From NCBI RefSeq assembly GCF_007860125.1, contig NZ_SJPW01000002.1, positions 1,217,768 to 1,281,767 on the forward strand: DNA of 64,000 nt. The letters are read 5' to 3'. Positions 33,487-41,864 of the stretch are shown here, piece after piece. The DNA comes from Rubripirellula tenax (GTDB lineage Bacteria; Planctomycetota; Planctomycetia; Pirellulales; Pirellulaceae). Position 1 is the stretch's first letter, and each line of letters opens with the position of its first letter. Under the pieces are notes generated by a model. That model did not search any database. It was not told the DNA's origin and saw nothing but the letters and a program-made list of their open reading frames with translations. The translations under genes and the position numbers were made by a program.

Positions 33487-35625
33487 ATGAACACCGCTAA
33501 ACCCAAATACGATTTTCTGGACCCGCCGACCCGGGATGACGAAATTGGCCGATTGGGGCCATATCGCATCGTCGGTCTTTTGGGCCAGGGCGGCATGGGC
33601 GAGGTCTTTCGGGCGGAAGACGGGCGACTGAAGCGGACTGTCGCCCTAAAGATGATGAACAAAAAGCTGGCTGGGACGAGCAACAGCCGCAAACGATTCG
33701 TCGAAGAAGCCCGTTCGATGGCCGCCGTCCACCACGACAACGTCGCGACGATTTTCGAAGTCGGCCTGCAACGCGGCATGCCATATCTGGCGATGGAGTT
33801 GCTCAAGGGCGAATCGCTGTTCGATCGGATCAAGTCAAAGCCCAAGGACCATCGTAAGTTTTCGTATCCCGAAGTCATTCGCATTGCCCGCGAAGTCTCG
33901 TGCGGTTTAGCGGCCGCCCATGCGTGCGCAATAATCCACCGCGACATTAAACCGGCCAACATTTGGATGGAAGAGCCCAGTGGCCGCGCTAAGATCCTGG
34001 ACTTTGGGCTGGCGGTCGCTGGTTCCGATCACCTGACTGGTCGCGGCAGCGTCGTTGGCAGCCCCGGTTATTTGTCGCCCGAACAAGCACGCAACGAACC
34101 GGTCGACGATCGAACGGATCTCTATGCCCTCGGCGTCGTCCTCTACCAGTTGTGTGGCGGCCGGTTGCCGTTGCGGTCCGCTTCCATGTCGGGCCAGTTG
34201 ATTGCGATCCTTTGTCACGCCCCCGCGCCACTTCGAACGGTAGCTCCCGAGATCCCAGAACCGTTCTGCGAATTGGTGGACCGACTGCTATCCAAAGAAG
34301 CTCGCGACCGACCCAAGTCTGCGCTAGCGCTGGTCGACTTAGTCGACGACATCGAGCGAAACTTTCATGGCGAGATGCAAGCTGCGACACAGATCGTGGT
34401 CGAGCCTGCGGCGCCGTCCGGTTCGAAACCAACGCGTCGTGCGGAAGAAACCCACGCGGTGTCGAATCGAAAGTCGCCGGTGCCATGGTGGGTCCTTTCG
34501 ATCGCCGGCCTGTTGTTGTTATTGATTGCCGGATGGACCATGCGGCCCAAACGCACAGCAAGCAAACCGGTTCAACCAACCCGCGAGCGTGAATCCAAAC
34601 CCGTATCGCGCCCCGTCGTGATCACCGCGGCTTCGCTTGCAAAGTTGGAACTATCGCCGGTGGTCGCAGGATCCGACGAAGTCACCGCGGGTGAGGTTTC
34701 GCGGTTCAAGATGCGGTTAAGCAATCAGGCGCTAGACGATAGCGACGACCCTCGAGCGATCAATGCCAAAGCTTCGCTGGTGGCCAATGTGGTGACCTTT
34801 TTGACGCCCGCAGGACAAAAGAAACGTCGAGCGCCCACGTTTCCCCGAAAGTTCTCACCGACGCAGTTGCCTCGTCCGGGCGAATCGCAAGAGTTCGAAA
34901 TTCAAGTCATGACCAAGGGGTTACCCGCCGGCGACTATGACGTCGAGTTCGAATTGCAAACGCCCGGTGGCACGGTGGTTGGCAAAAGCAATTCGCGGTT
35001 TTCCGTCGACGAAAATTTGCTGGACAGCGATTTGCTGGGCTTTGAGATCGTTCGTACTCATTCCGGTCGCGGTGCCGACACCTATGTCAGCAGCACGTCC
35101 GACGAGGCATTCGGCGGCCGACACGCGTTACAGGCGGTTCGTTTTGCTGGTGACAAAGGCGAGGTCAAAGAGCACATCTATTTCCGCTTCGATTTAGCAG
35201 CCACTAAAATCGATCGAAAAAGCATCGACCGCGCCGTGCTGATGCTGACCCTGGGCGGCGAAAGCAATACGGGCAAGAATGAGTTCGGAGTCTACGGGAT
35301 CGTCGAAGGATTGGGCCCTTTGTGGAAGGAAACGGGCGTCGGCCACTTGGTCTTCCAACAATCACCGCTTCGTTCGGGCACGATGGGGCAAACTTTTTTG
35401 GGCACATTGCAGTTCATCAACCCGGTCGACCAATTGAACGACATGCCCGATCACATCAAAATGGCGGGCGAGGCGTTGGATACGTTCTTGCGAACATCCG
35501 AGTCCGATTTGGTGACGATCGCTTTGGTGCGACAAAATTGGTCCGAAAAGCGAACCTATTTCCGCAGCAAAGAAGGTTCGCTCGGCAAAGCACCGGCGAT
35601 TGCAATTCGCGTGAAAAACCCATAG
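33487..35625 (+). CDS. transmembrane Ser/Thr protein kinase with DNRLRE-like extracellular domain
   Basis: This protein has 712 residues. The Hanks-type kinase domain spans ~25-290: GQGGMGEV (33-40), catalytic Lys55 in VALKMM, HRDIKPAN (151-158), DFGLA (172-176), and SPGYLSPEQ for the activation segment. One membrane helix lies at ~333-350. Outside, ~370-520 is a beta-rich linker region and ~525-712 resembles DNRLRE domains, with ADTYVSS, IYFRFDLAA, and the terminal Trp-rich WSEKRTYFRSKEGS. An external sensor linked to an internal kinase is implied. The next gene is an ECF-like protein, a pairing common in planctomycetes. Confidence 0.88.
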   Translation: MNTAKPKYDFLDPPTRDDEIGRLGPYRIVGLLGQGGMGEVFRAEDGRLKRTVALKMMNKKLAGTSNSRKRFVEEARSMAAVHHDNVATIFEVGLQRGMPYLAMELLKGESLFDRIKSKPKDHRKFSYPEVIRIAREVSCGLAAAHACAIIHRDIKPANIWMEEPSGRAKILDFGLAVAGSDHLTGRGSVVGSPGYLSPEQARNEPVDDRTDLYALGVVLYQLCGGRLPLRSASMSGQLIAILCHAPAPLRTVAPEIPEPFCELVDRLLSKEARDRPKSALALVDLVDDIERNFHGEMQAATQIVVEPAAPSGSKPTRRAEETHAVSNRKSPVPWWVLSIAGLLLLLIAGWTMRPKRTASKPVQPTRERESKPVSRPVVITAASLAKLELSPVVAGSDEVTAGEVSRFKMRLSNQALDDSDDPRAINAKASLVANVVTFLTPAGQKKRRAPTFPRKFSPTQLPRPGESQEFEIQVMTKGLPAGDYDVEFELQTPGGTVVGKSNSRFSVDENLLDSDLLGFEIVRTHSGRGADTYVSSTSDEAFGGRHALQAVRFAGDKGEVKEHIYFRFDLAATKIDRKSIDRAVLMLTLGGESNTGKNEFGVYGIVEGLGPLWKETGVGHLVFQQSPLRSGTMGQTFLGTLQFINPVDQLNDMPDHIKMAGEALDTFLRTSESDLVTIALVRQNWSEKRTYFRSKEGSLGKAPAIAIRVKNP

Positions 35626-35686
35626 TTGTTTTCCGCGACCAACATGGGTTCACACATGACCGATTCAACGAGCTAAACTGACCATC

Positions 35687-36379
35687 ATGGCTGACTTGAC
35701 CTCTACCGAATCAGGCCGCACCAGTTCCGTCAACTTGGTGCGTTCGTCGCACCCGTGGACCGAAGCGGATAGCGCCGCGGGCTTCGTGCTTCGCTATTTA
35801 TCGCCGATGCGTCGCCAATTGACGACGATTTTGGGTACCAGCGAATTGGCCGATGATGCGCTCAAGCTGTTGCTCGGTCACTTGGTTTCCGTTGGATTCG
35901 GTGAACACAAGCGGGGCCGTTTGCGAGATTTCTTGCTACGTGGAATTCGATCGGCCGCCAAGAGTGCCGCCGCAGAGATTCCCGAAGCCCAACGGCCGAC
36001 TTTGGATCTGGAAAGCGTCACGTTGGAATCGAAACAGTGGCTGACGCTTTGGCGAGATGGCCTGCTCGAACGTGCTTGGCGATCACTCGAGCGACAGGAG
36101 CACTCGACACCCGATTACCCGGTCTACACGGTGCTGCATGGTGCAACCAAAAGCACGCCCGCGACGCCGGCCATGTTAGCCGCACAAATCGCTTCTGAAT
36201 CTGGCTTGAAAGTCGACGAAGCGACCATCCAGAAAACTCTGGTCGAAGCGCGGACACTTTTCGCACAATTGATCGCCGACGAAGTTGCCGAAACGCTGGA
36301 AGCGCCGACCGGTGAGGACGTCAAACGTGAAATCGCTTTGCTGGGACTGGGAAAAGCTTTTTCCGGTATCAACGTCTAA
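35687..36379 (+). CDS. divergent ECF sigma factor-like protein linked to the kinase
   Basis: This 230-residue protein has no membrane segment. Several segments line up with ECF proteins of the planctomycete kinase-linked type. LRYLSPMRRQLTTILGTSELADDALKLL resembles region 2, GRLRDFLLRGIRSAAK resembles the usual GRFRDYL segment, and the C-terminal ASESGLKVDEATIQKTLVEA plus LFAQLIADEVAETLEAP resembles region 4 and the following helix. Conserved tryptophan-rich core motifs of sigma region 2 are weak, so it could be a degenerate sigma factor or an adaptor. It starts 61 bases after the kinase. The assignment is by pattern only. Confidence 0.6.
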   Translation: MADLTSTESGRTSSVNLVRSSHPWTEADSAAGFVLRYLSPMRRQLTTILGTSELADDALKLLLGHLVSVGFGEHKRGRLRDFLLRGIRSAAKSAAAEIPEAQRPTLDLESVTLESKQWLTLWRDGLLERAWRSLERQEHSTPDYPVYTVLHGATKSTPATPAMLAAQIASESGLKVDEATIQKTLVEARTLFAQLIADEVAETLEAPTGEDVKREIALLGLGKAFSGINV

Positions 36380-36590
36380 TAATCGCAGGAACGGGACGGC
36401 GACGTCGCCCCTTAGCGTCGAACGGACTGGCAAATCATGGCCCCTTCGACGACAATCCAAGGGTTGGAAGTCCTATCGACTCGACTTCTTTCATCGACCG
36501 CCATCACGTAGAAGTGTGGTGCAACGTCGATCCCGCCCAGCTCACTCAACTCGCTGGCACCCCTGCTATTGCCAACGGAGGCACTTTCCA

Positions 36591-37679
36591 ATGCGGACCT
36601 CTCTTCACGTGCCACGCATCGCCCAACTAGCGACGATCCTCGCCTTCGTATGGATCGGATCGGCTTGGCCGATCACGATCGTTCATGCGCAAGAAGCCGT
36701 CGCCGAAGTTGCGGACCGGACGACTTCCGACGAAGCGATTGCGACGGTGTTGGACGACGAAGGTCGCTTGGTCGTGTTTGCCCGCGACATCGTGCCGATC
36801 CTTCGCAAGAATTGCCTGGACTGTCACGGCCCCGACGATGCGAAGAACGACTTCCGAGTCGATGACCGCAGTTTGATGATGGACTATGTCGAACCGGAAG
36901 ACCTTGAATCGAGCAGCCTCTACGTCGACTACCTAACCATTGATGACGAAGACATGCTGATGCCACCTCGCTCGCACGGAGGGCCGCTGTCACCCGGCGA
37001 ACTGTCTTTGATCCGTACTTGGATCGAAGAGGGCGCGACTTGGCCCGACGATGTCAAATTTGCAAGTACCGACGGCGAAGTCCTAGCCCCCGTCACGACC
37101 GCAGCCCCCAAAGGTTTGGCCGAGCGAGTCTGGGCCGCACAAGGATTCTTGCACCCCGCGACCGTGCACTTTCCGATCGCCTTGCTGTTGTTCGGAGCCG
37201 CTTTTGTGGTTTTGGGTTGGAAGTGGCCCGCGTTGGGGACGCAGATTCCACTGGCTTGTTTGTTGATCGGGTCCCTAACCGCCGTTGTGGCAACGCTGAT
37301 GGGTTGGTCGTTCGCGGTTGAACAGGGTTACGGTTCGTGGGATCGATTCGATGCCGAAATGATGGACCGCGAAGTGTTTTGGCATCGATGGAGCGGCGTC
37401 ATTTTGTCCGTCCTATCGATTGCGTTCGCAGCCATTGCCTTGTTGACGTTACGCGGCGATCGACCGAAGCTGACCATCGTGTGGAAAGTCGGCCTGTTGG
37501 TTTGTGCGGGCATCGCCGGTGCGGTCGGCCATCAAGGGGGTGAAATGAGTTACGGAAAAGACTTTTACCCCAAAGCGTTGCGTACGCTCCTGGGAACCAG
37601 CGAAGCGGATACCATGGCCGACCCCGTTGAAACACCTAAAATCGAGCCTCTGGATCACCCGATTGAAAAGTCGAATTGA
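36591..37679 (+). CDS. exported cytochrome c domain fused to DUF2231-like membrane domain
   Basis: This 362-residue protein starts at ATG 36591 behind a good GGAGG (nine-base spacing); the frame is open upstream to 36285 but overlaps the ECF-like gene. The signal peptide is ~1-35. A single haem site CLDCH lies in ILRKNCLDCHGPDDAKNDFR, followed by LMPPRSHGGPLSPGELSLIRTWIEEGA, the pattern of the planctomycete PSCyt1 domain with Met as ligand. The C-terminal half has four helices beginning HPATVHFPIALLLFGAAFV, a DUF2231-like membrane domain with conserved histidines, possibly haem-binding. It is probably a membrane redox protein. Confidence 0.82.
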   Translation: MRTSLHVPRIAQLATILAFVWIGSAWPITIVHAQEAVAEVADRTTSDEAIATVLDDEGRLVVFARDIVPILRKNCLDCHGPDDAKNDFRVDDRSLMMDYVEPEDLESSSLYVDYLTIDDEDMLMPPRSHGGPLSPGELSLIRTWIEEGATWPDDVKFASTDGEVLAPVTTAAPKGLAERVWAAQGFLHPATVHFPIALLLFGAAFVVLGWKWPALGTQIPLACLLIGSLTAVVATLMGWSFAVEQGYGSWDRFDAEMMDREVFWHRWSGVILSVLSIAFAAIALLTLRGDRPKLTIVWKVGLLVCAGIAGAVGHQGGEMSYGKDFYPKALRTLLGTSEADTMADPVETPKIEPLDHPIEKSN

Positions 37680-37733
37680 CCACGGAAGACTCTTCGTATC
37701 CTACCCTCCACCTCGCTAACACCCGTTCGCATC

Positions 37734-39956
37734 GTGCCGATCAAGCCAACCCCTAAAAAGAAACGCAAACAAAAATTGGTTCCTGGCGAGTTGCCGGTGG
37801 ATCGGTTCATCAACCGCGAACTGAGTTGGTTGGAATTCAACCAACGGGTGCTTGATCAAGCCGCAGATCCGTCGTTGCCGTTGCTGGAACGAGCAAAGTT
37901 TCTCGCCATCACGAGTTCGAACTTGGACGAGTTCGCAATGGTCCGGATCGGGTCATTGAAATTACAATACCAACGCAATGGAATGGTCCGCGATCCTTCG
38001 GGAATGACGGTCGCCGAGCAACTGCAAGCCATCGCCAGCCGATGCCATGCGATCGTGGCACGCCAATACCAAGTGCTCAACGAATCGCTGGAGCCACAGT
38101 TGGCCGAAGTCGATATTCAACACATCGATCTCAACGCCTGCAGCGACCGATGCAGCGAGGCGGCCGATGCTCGGTTCCACGAGGACGTTTTCGCCGTCCT
38201 ATCACCTCAGGCAATTTTCGACGAACGTCCGTTTCCTTTGTTGCAAGGCTTGGGCGTTCATCTTTGCGTTCGACTGAATTCCAGTCACGTCGGTCCGAAA
38301 CCGTACGGTGGCGAAACGAACGACGACGAGCCGAATTCAGCCAACCCGGCCGACCAGGACGAGGAATGGGACTTCGTTGTCATCCCACTCGGTCGTACGG
38401 TGCCAAGATTGTTGCCGATGCCCAGCGATCGCGGCCACGCTTATGTGCTTTTGGAAGAATTGGTCGCGCACTATATCGATGACTTCTTCCCCGGCCGCGA
38501 AGTTGCCGAGTGCATCGCGTTTCGGATCACGCGGAATGCCGACGTTGAATTGCGAGAGGACTCGGCGGCCGACTTGATGGTCGGGATGGAGGACGTGCTG
38601 GAAAGTCGGCGTCAGTCACGAGCCGTTCGGCTGGAATACTCTGCCGGGGCCAGCAACCCGATGATGTCGTTCTTGTCCGAGAAGTTGGAATTGCGAAGCG
38701 AGGACTTGTTCGCGATCGATGGACCGCTGGACCTGACCTATCTGTTCACGCTGCACGGCATCGAAGGGTTTGATTCGCTGCGCGACGAACCTTGGCCTGC
38801 GCAAGGATCACCGGACGTCGATCCTGCGGAATCGATGTTTACAACAATTGCCGCAGGCGACTTGTTGATGGTTCACCCCTACGAACGATTTGATCCCGTC
38901 GTACGTCTGATCGAAGAAGCCTCCGCCGATCCCGATGTTTTGGCGATCAAACAGGTGCTTTATCGCACCAGCCGCAACAGCCCCATCGTCGCGGCGCTGA
39001 TGCGGGCGGCCGAACATGGCAAATATGTTTCCGTGATCGTCGAATTGAAGGCTCGTTTCGACGAAGCCCGCAACATCGAATGGGCGCGGGAAATGGAACA
39101 AGCCGGCGTCCAGGTGATCTATGGCATACGAGGATTGAAAACGCATGCGAAGGTTTGCATCATCGTCCGCCGCGAATCTCACGGCATTGTCCGCTATCTG
39201 CATTTTGGAACGGGCAACTACAACGAAGTCACCGCCAACATCTACAGCGACGTGTCACTGTTAACGTGCAACGAAGAACTGGGCATCGATGCGACGTCGT
39301 TCTTCAATTGCGTGACCGGTGCGAGCGAACCCCAGCAATTGCAACACTTGGCTTCGGCGCCGATCACGCTTCGCAAACGCATTCTCGACTTGATCGAAAT
39401 TGAAACGCTTCGTGCCCAGGCTGGCCAGCGAGCTGAGATCATTGCCAAGCTCAACGCGTTGGTGGATACCCAAGTGATCGATGCGCTGTACCGCGCAAGC
39501 CAGGCAGGTGTCAAAATTTTGTTGAACATCCGCGGCGTATGCTGCCTCAAGCCGGGCGTCGAAGGACTGAGTGAATCGATCAAAGTGGTGTCGATCGTCG
39601 ACCGATACCTCGAGCATGCTCGAGTGATCTCGTTTCGTCACGGCGGTGAAGTCGAACTCTACATCAGCAGTGCCGACTGGATGCCGCGCAACCTGGATCG
39701 CCGTGTCGAGTTGCTAATCCCGGTCGACGACGACTCGTGCCGCAAAAAGTTACTCGAAACGCTTCGCACATACTTCAAGGACACAACCAACACTTGGGTC
39801 ATGCAACCCAACGGAGCGTACCAGCGATTGGTGTCCGGTGAAGATAAGGTTCGATCGCAAAAAGTGCTGTACGATCGAACCTGCAAGATCATGAAAACGA
39901 TCAAACAGAATCGAATGACGCGTTTCCAAACGCACGAACCACGCAGCGCGGACTGA
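37734..39956 (+). CDS. ppk1: polyphosphate kinase 1
   Basis: This 740-residue enzyme reversibly transfers the ATP gamma phosphate to polyphosphate. The start is GTG 37734. The N domain contains FINRELSWLEFNQRVL and ITSSNLDEFAMVR. The catalytic histidines are expected in RGLKTHAKVCIIVRRE and the second HKD-like motif, and FGTGNYNEVTANIYSD is the family signature. VKILLNIRGVCCLKPGV and ISSADWMPRNLDRRVELL complete the C-terminal domains. It is convergent with purB, with a palindromic repeat between the two genes. Confidence 0.97.
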   Translation: MPIKPTPKKKRKQKLVPGELPVDRFINRELSWLEFNQRVLDQAADPSLPLLERAKFLAITSSNLDEFAMVRIGSLKLQYQRNGMVRDPSGMTVAEQLQAIASRCHAIVARQYQVLNESLEPQLAEVDIQHIDLNACSDRCSEAADARFHEDVFAVLSPQAIFDERPFPLLQGLGVHLCVRLNSSHVGPKPYGGETNDDEPNSANPADQDEEWDFVVIPLGRTVPRLLPMPSDRGHAYVLLEELVAHYIDDFFPGREVAECIAFRITRNADVELREDSAADLMVGMEDVLESRRQSRAVRLEYSAGASNPMMSFLSEKLELRSEDLFAIDGPLDLTYLFTLHGIEGFDSLRDEPWPAQGSPDVDPAESMFTTIAAGDLLMVHPYERFDPVVRLIEEASADPDVLAIKQVLYRTSRNSPIVAALMRAAEHGKYVSVIVELKARFDEARNIEWAREMEQAGVQVIYGIRGLKTHAKVCIIVRRESHGIVRYLHFGTGNYNEVTANIYSDVSLLTCNEELGIDATSFFNCVTGASEPQQLQHLASAPITLRKRILDLIEIETLRAQAGQRAEIIAKLNALVDTQVIDALYRASQAGVKILLNIRGVCCLKPGVEGLSESIKVVSIVDRYLEHARVISFRHGGEVELYISSADWMPRNLDRRVELLIPVDDDSCRKKLLETLRTYFKDTTNTWVMQPNGAYQRLVSGEDKVRSQKVLYDRTCKIMKTIKQNRMTRFQTHEPRSAD

Positions 39957-40004
39957 ACCATCCTAGGTATCCGTTCGACGCTGTCGCAGAACATGTGGTG
40001 TGGT

Positions 40005-40060
40005 CTCCGTGAACTGCTTTGCGGTTCATATCACGCGAGCGGAGTCGCGGGTCCACATCG
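40005..40060 (-). repeat. intergenic palindromic repeat element, copy B (inverted relative to copy A)
   Basis: In the ppk1-purB convergent gap, GTGAACTGC pairs with GCGGTTCAT around TTT (40009-40029), and CGCGA pairs with TCGCG (40034-40049). On the minus strand the order ATGTGGACCCGCGACTCCG then CAAAGCAGTTCAC matches copy A at 28363-28408 with a few changes. It could act as a bidirectional transcript end. Confidence 0.65.
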
Positions 40061-40072
40061 GGTTGCCCATTT

Positions 40073-41509
40073 TTATAGAATCGCACCGGCGCGATACTTA
40101 GCCGCGTCGGGGTGCTGCTCGACCACCGATGCAATTCTGGCAATTACTGCCGCGACTTGTGCCGGTGCGTTGCCGACGAATTCGTTGGCTTTGCCGATCG
40201 CGGCGGTCAGCGTTGCGTGATCCATCGGGATGCGTGGGTCGTTTGCCAAACGGTCGATCAGATCGTTTTCATCGCCACCTTGTTCTCGCATCGCAAGCGC
40301 TGCGGCAACAGCGTGCTCTTTAATCGCTTCGTGTGCCGTTTCGCGACCGACACCCGCTTTCACAGCGGCGACCAAGATTTTCGTCGTCGCCAAGAACGGA
40401 AGGTAACGTTTCATCTCGCGGCCGATCACCGCCGGGTAAGCACCGAAGTCGACCAACACGGTCAAGAACGTCTCCATTTGGCCGTCAATGGCCAAGAACG
40501 CATCTGGAATGGCGACGCGGCGAACGACACTGCAACTGACATCGCCCTCGTTCCATTGATCACCAAGCAATCCGCCGACCATCGACAAGTAGCCGCGAAG
40601 GATGACACCGAATCCGTCGATGCGTTCCGCCGACCGCGCGTTCATCTTGTGTGGCATGGCTGATGACCCGACCTGGCCGGGCTTGAACCCTTCGGTCGCC
40701 AATTCGGCACCCGCCATCAATCGCAACGTACGAGCGAAGTTGGCGGGACCGGACGACAACTGCACCAGCGCCGAAACCACATCGAAATCGAGCGAACGCG
40801 GATACACCTGTCCGACGGAATCGAAACAGCCGCCGAAGCCGAGTCGTTTGGCGATTCGATCGTCCAGCGAGGCCAGCTTGGACGCGTCGCCTTCGAACAG
40901 ATCCAGCATATCTTGCTGAGTTCCGACGGGACCCTTGATTCCTCGCAGCGGATAGCGGGCCAGTAGGTCTTCGATGCGTCCGAGTCCGACCAACAGCTCT
41001 TCGGCGATGGATGCCAGACGCTTGCCGACCGTGGTGACCTGGGCCGGCACGTTGTGGCTGCGTCCGGCGATCGCTAACTCAGCGAACTCTTTCGCCCGTT
41101 GGCCGATCAGGTCGAGTGCGGCGACGGTTCGATCGCGAACGAGAACCAAGGAAGTACGAATCTGAAGCTGTTCGACGTTCTCGGTCAAATCTCGCGACGT
41201 CATCCCTTTGTGAATGTGTTCGTGGCCGGCCAACGCGTTGAACTCTTCGATCCTCGCCTTGACGTCGTGCTTGGTGACTCGCTCGCGAGCGTCGATCGAC
41301 GCCAAATCCACTTGGGCAACGACTCGGCGGTAGTCTTCGATGACTCCAGCGGCCAGCGGAATGCCCAGATCCGACTGGGCCTCCATCACGGAAATCCAAA
41401 ATTCGCGTTCTAAGACAACCTTGCCGGTGGGTGACCAAATGTCGACCATCGCTTCGCTGGCGTAGCGAGAAGCGAGCACGTTGGGGAGATCAGCCGACAC
41501 GTCATTCAT
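40073..41509 (-). CDS. purB: adenylosuccinate lyase
   Basis: This 478-residue enzyme of the fumarase/aspartase superfamily cleaves SAICAR to AICAR and adenylosuccinate to AMP. The signature GSSAMPHKMN lies in the flexible catalytic loop, TSRDLTENVEQLQI and AGRSHNVPAQVTTVGKR provide the active-site Ser/His region, and the protein has the expected helical bundle length. The start MNDVSADLPNVLASRYASEA is conserved-like. It is the second purine gene in the window, 24 kb from purD, and is not in an operon with it. Confidence 0.97.
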   Translation of the reverse strand: MNDVSADLPNVLASRYASEAMVDIWSPTGKVVLEREFWISVMEAQSDLGIPLAAGVIEDYRRVVAQVDLASIDARERVTKHDVKARIEEFNALAGHEHIHKGMTSRDLTENVEQLQIRTSLVLVRDRTVAALDLIGQRAKEFAELAIAGRSHNVPAQVTTVGKRLASIAEELLVGLGRIEDLLARYPLRGIKGPVGTQQDMLDLFEGDASKLASLDDRIAKRLGFGGCFDSVGQVYPRSLDFDVVSALVQLSSGPANFARTLRLMAGAELATEGFKPGQVGSSAMPHKMNARSAERIDGFGVILRGYLSMVGGLLGDQWNEGDVSCSVVRRVAIPDAFLAIDGQMETFLTVLVDFGAYPAVIGREMKRYLPFLATTKILVAAVKAGVGRETAHEAIKEHAVAAALAMREQGGDENDLIDRLANDPRIPMDHATLTAAIGKANEFVGNAPAQVAAVIARIASVVEQHPDAAKYRAGAIL

Positions 41510-41864
41510 CCTAAAAAGTCATAAAAGCTAGTTGAATCGCATCGTGACAGCGACGAAGCGAGATGGTTTTCGGCCTCCACAGCGGACCGAATCGGACCGG
41601 CGAGTCGATCCAGACTGAAATGTACTGGACTCGGGCCACGCCGCCAGACGCCCAACGCCTCAAGCCGCCCCCAAATTCACGTCGAAATCGACTTCCCACC
41701 CCCCGCCATTGGACTTCCAACTTTCCCGACCCGCGCGACAATCCGACCAGGATCTCCAAGCCGCCGTTTCGGCCGGAAAACGAGTTCGATAACATACGGG
41801 TCGATCGGACTGACACTTTGAGTGAGTTGGGTCGGCTATTTGTATCAAAAGCACCGGAAATTGA
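41510..41864. other. 355-base gap between divergent purB and the large exported protein
   Basis: Frames here are short and have no recognisable protein features. Promoters for both flanking genes should lie here. No convincing hairpin or repeat was seen. Confidence 0.4.

Noticed and set aside
36412-36615. 67-residue minus-strand frame in the gap before the DUF2231 cytochrome gene
   Set aside because: It overlaps the Shine-Dalgarno and signal peptide of the well-supported plus-strand gene and has no motif. Another plus-strand frame in the same gap looks equally plausible, so neither is claimed.
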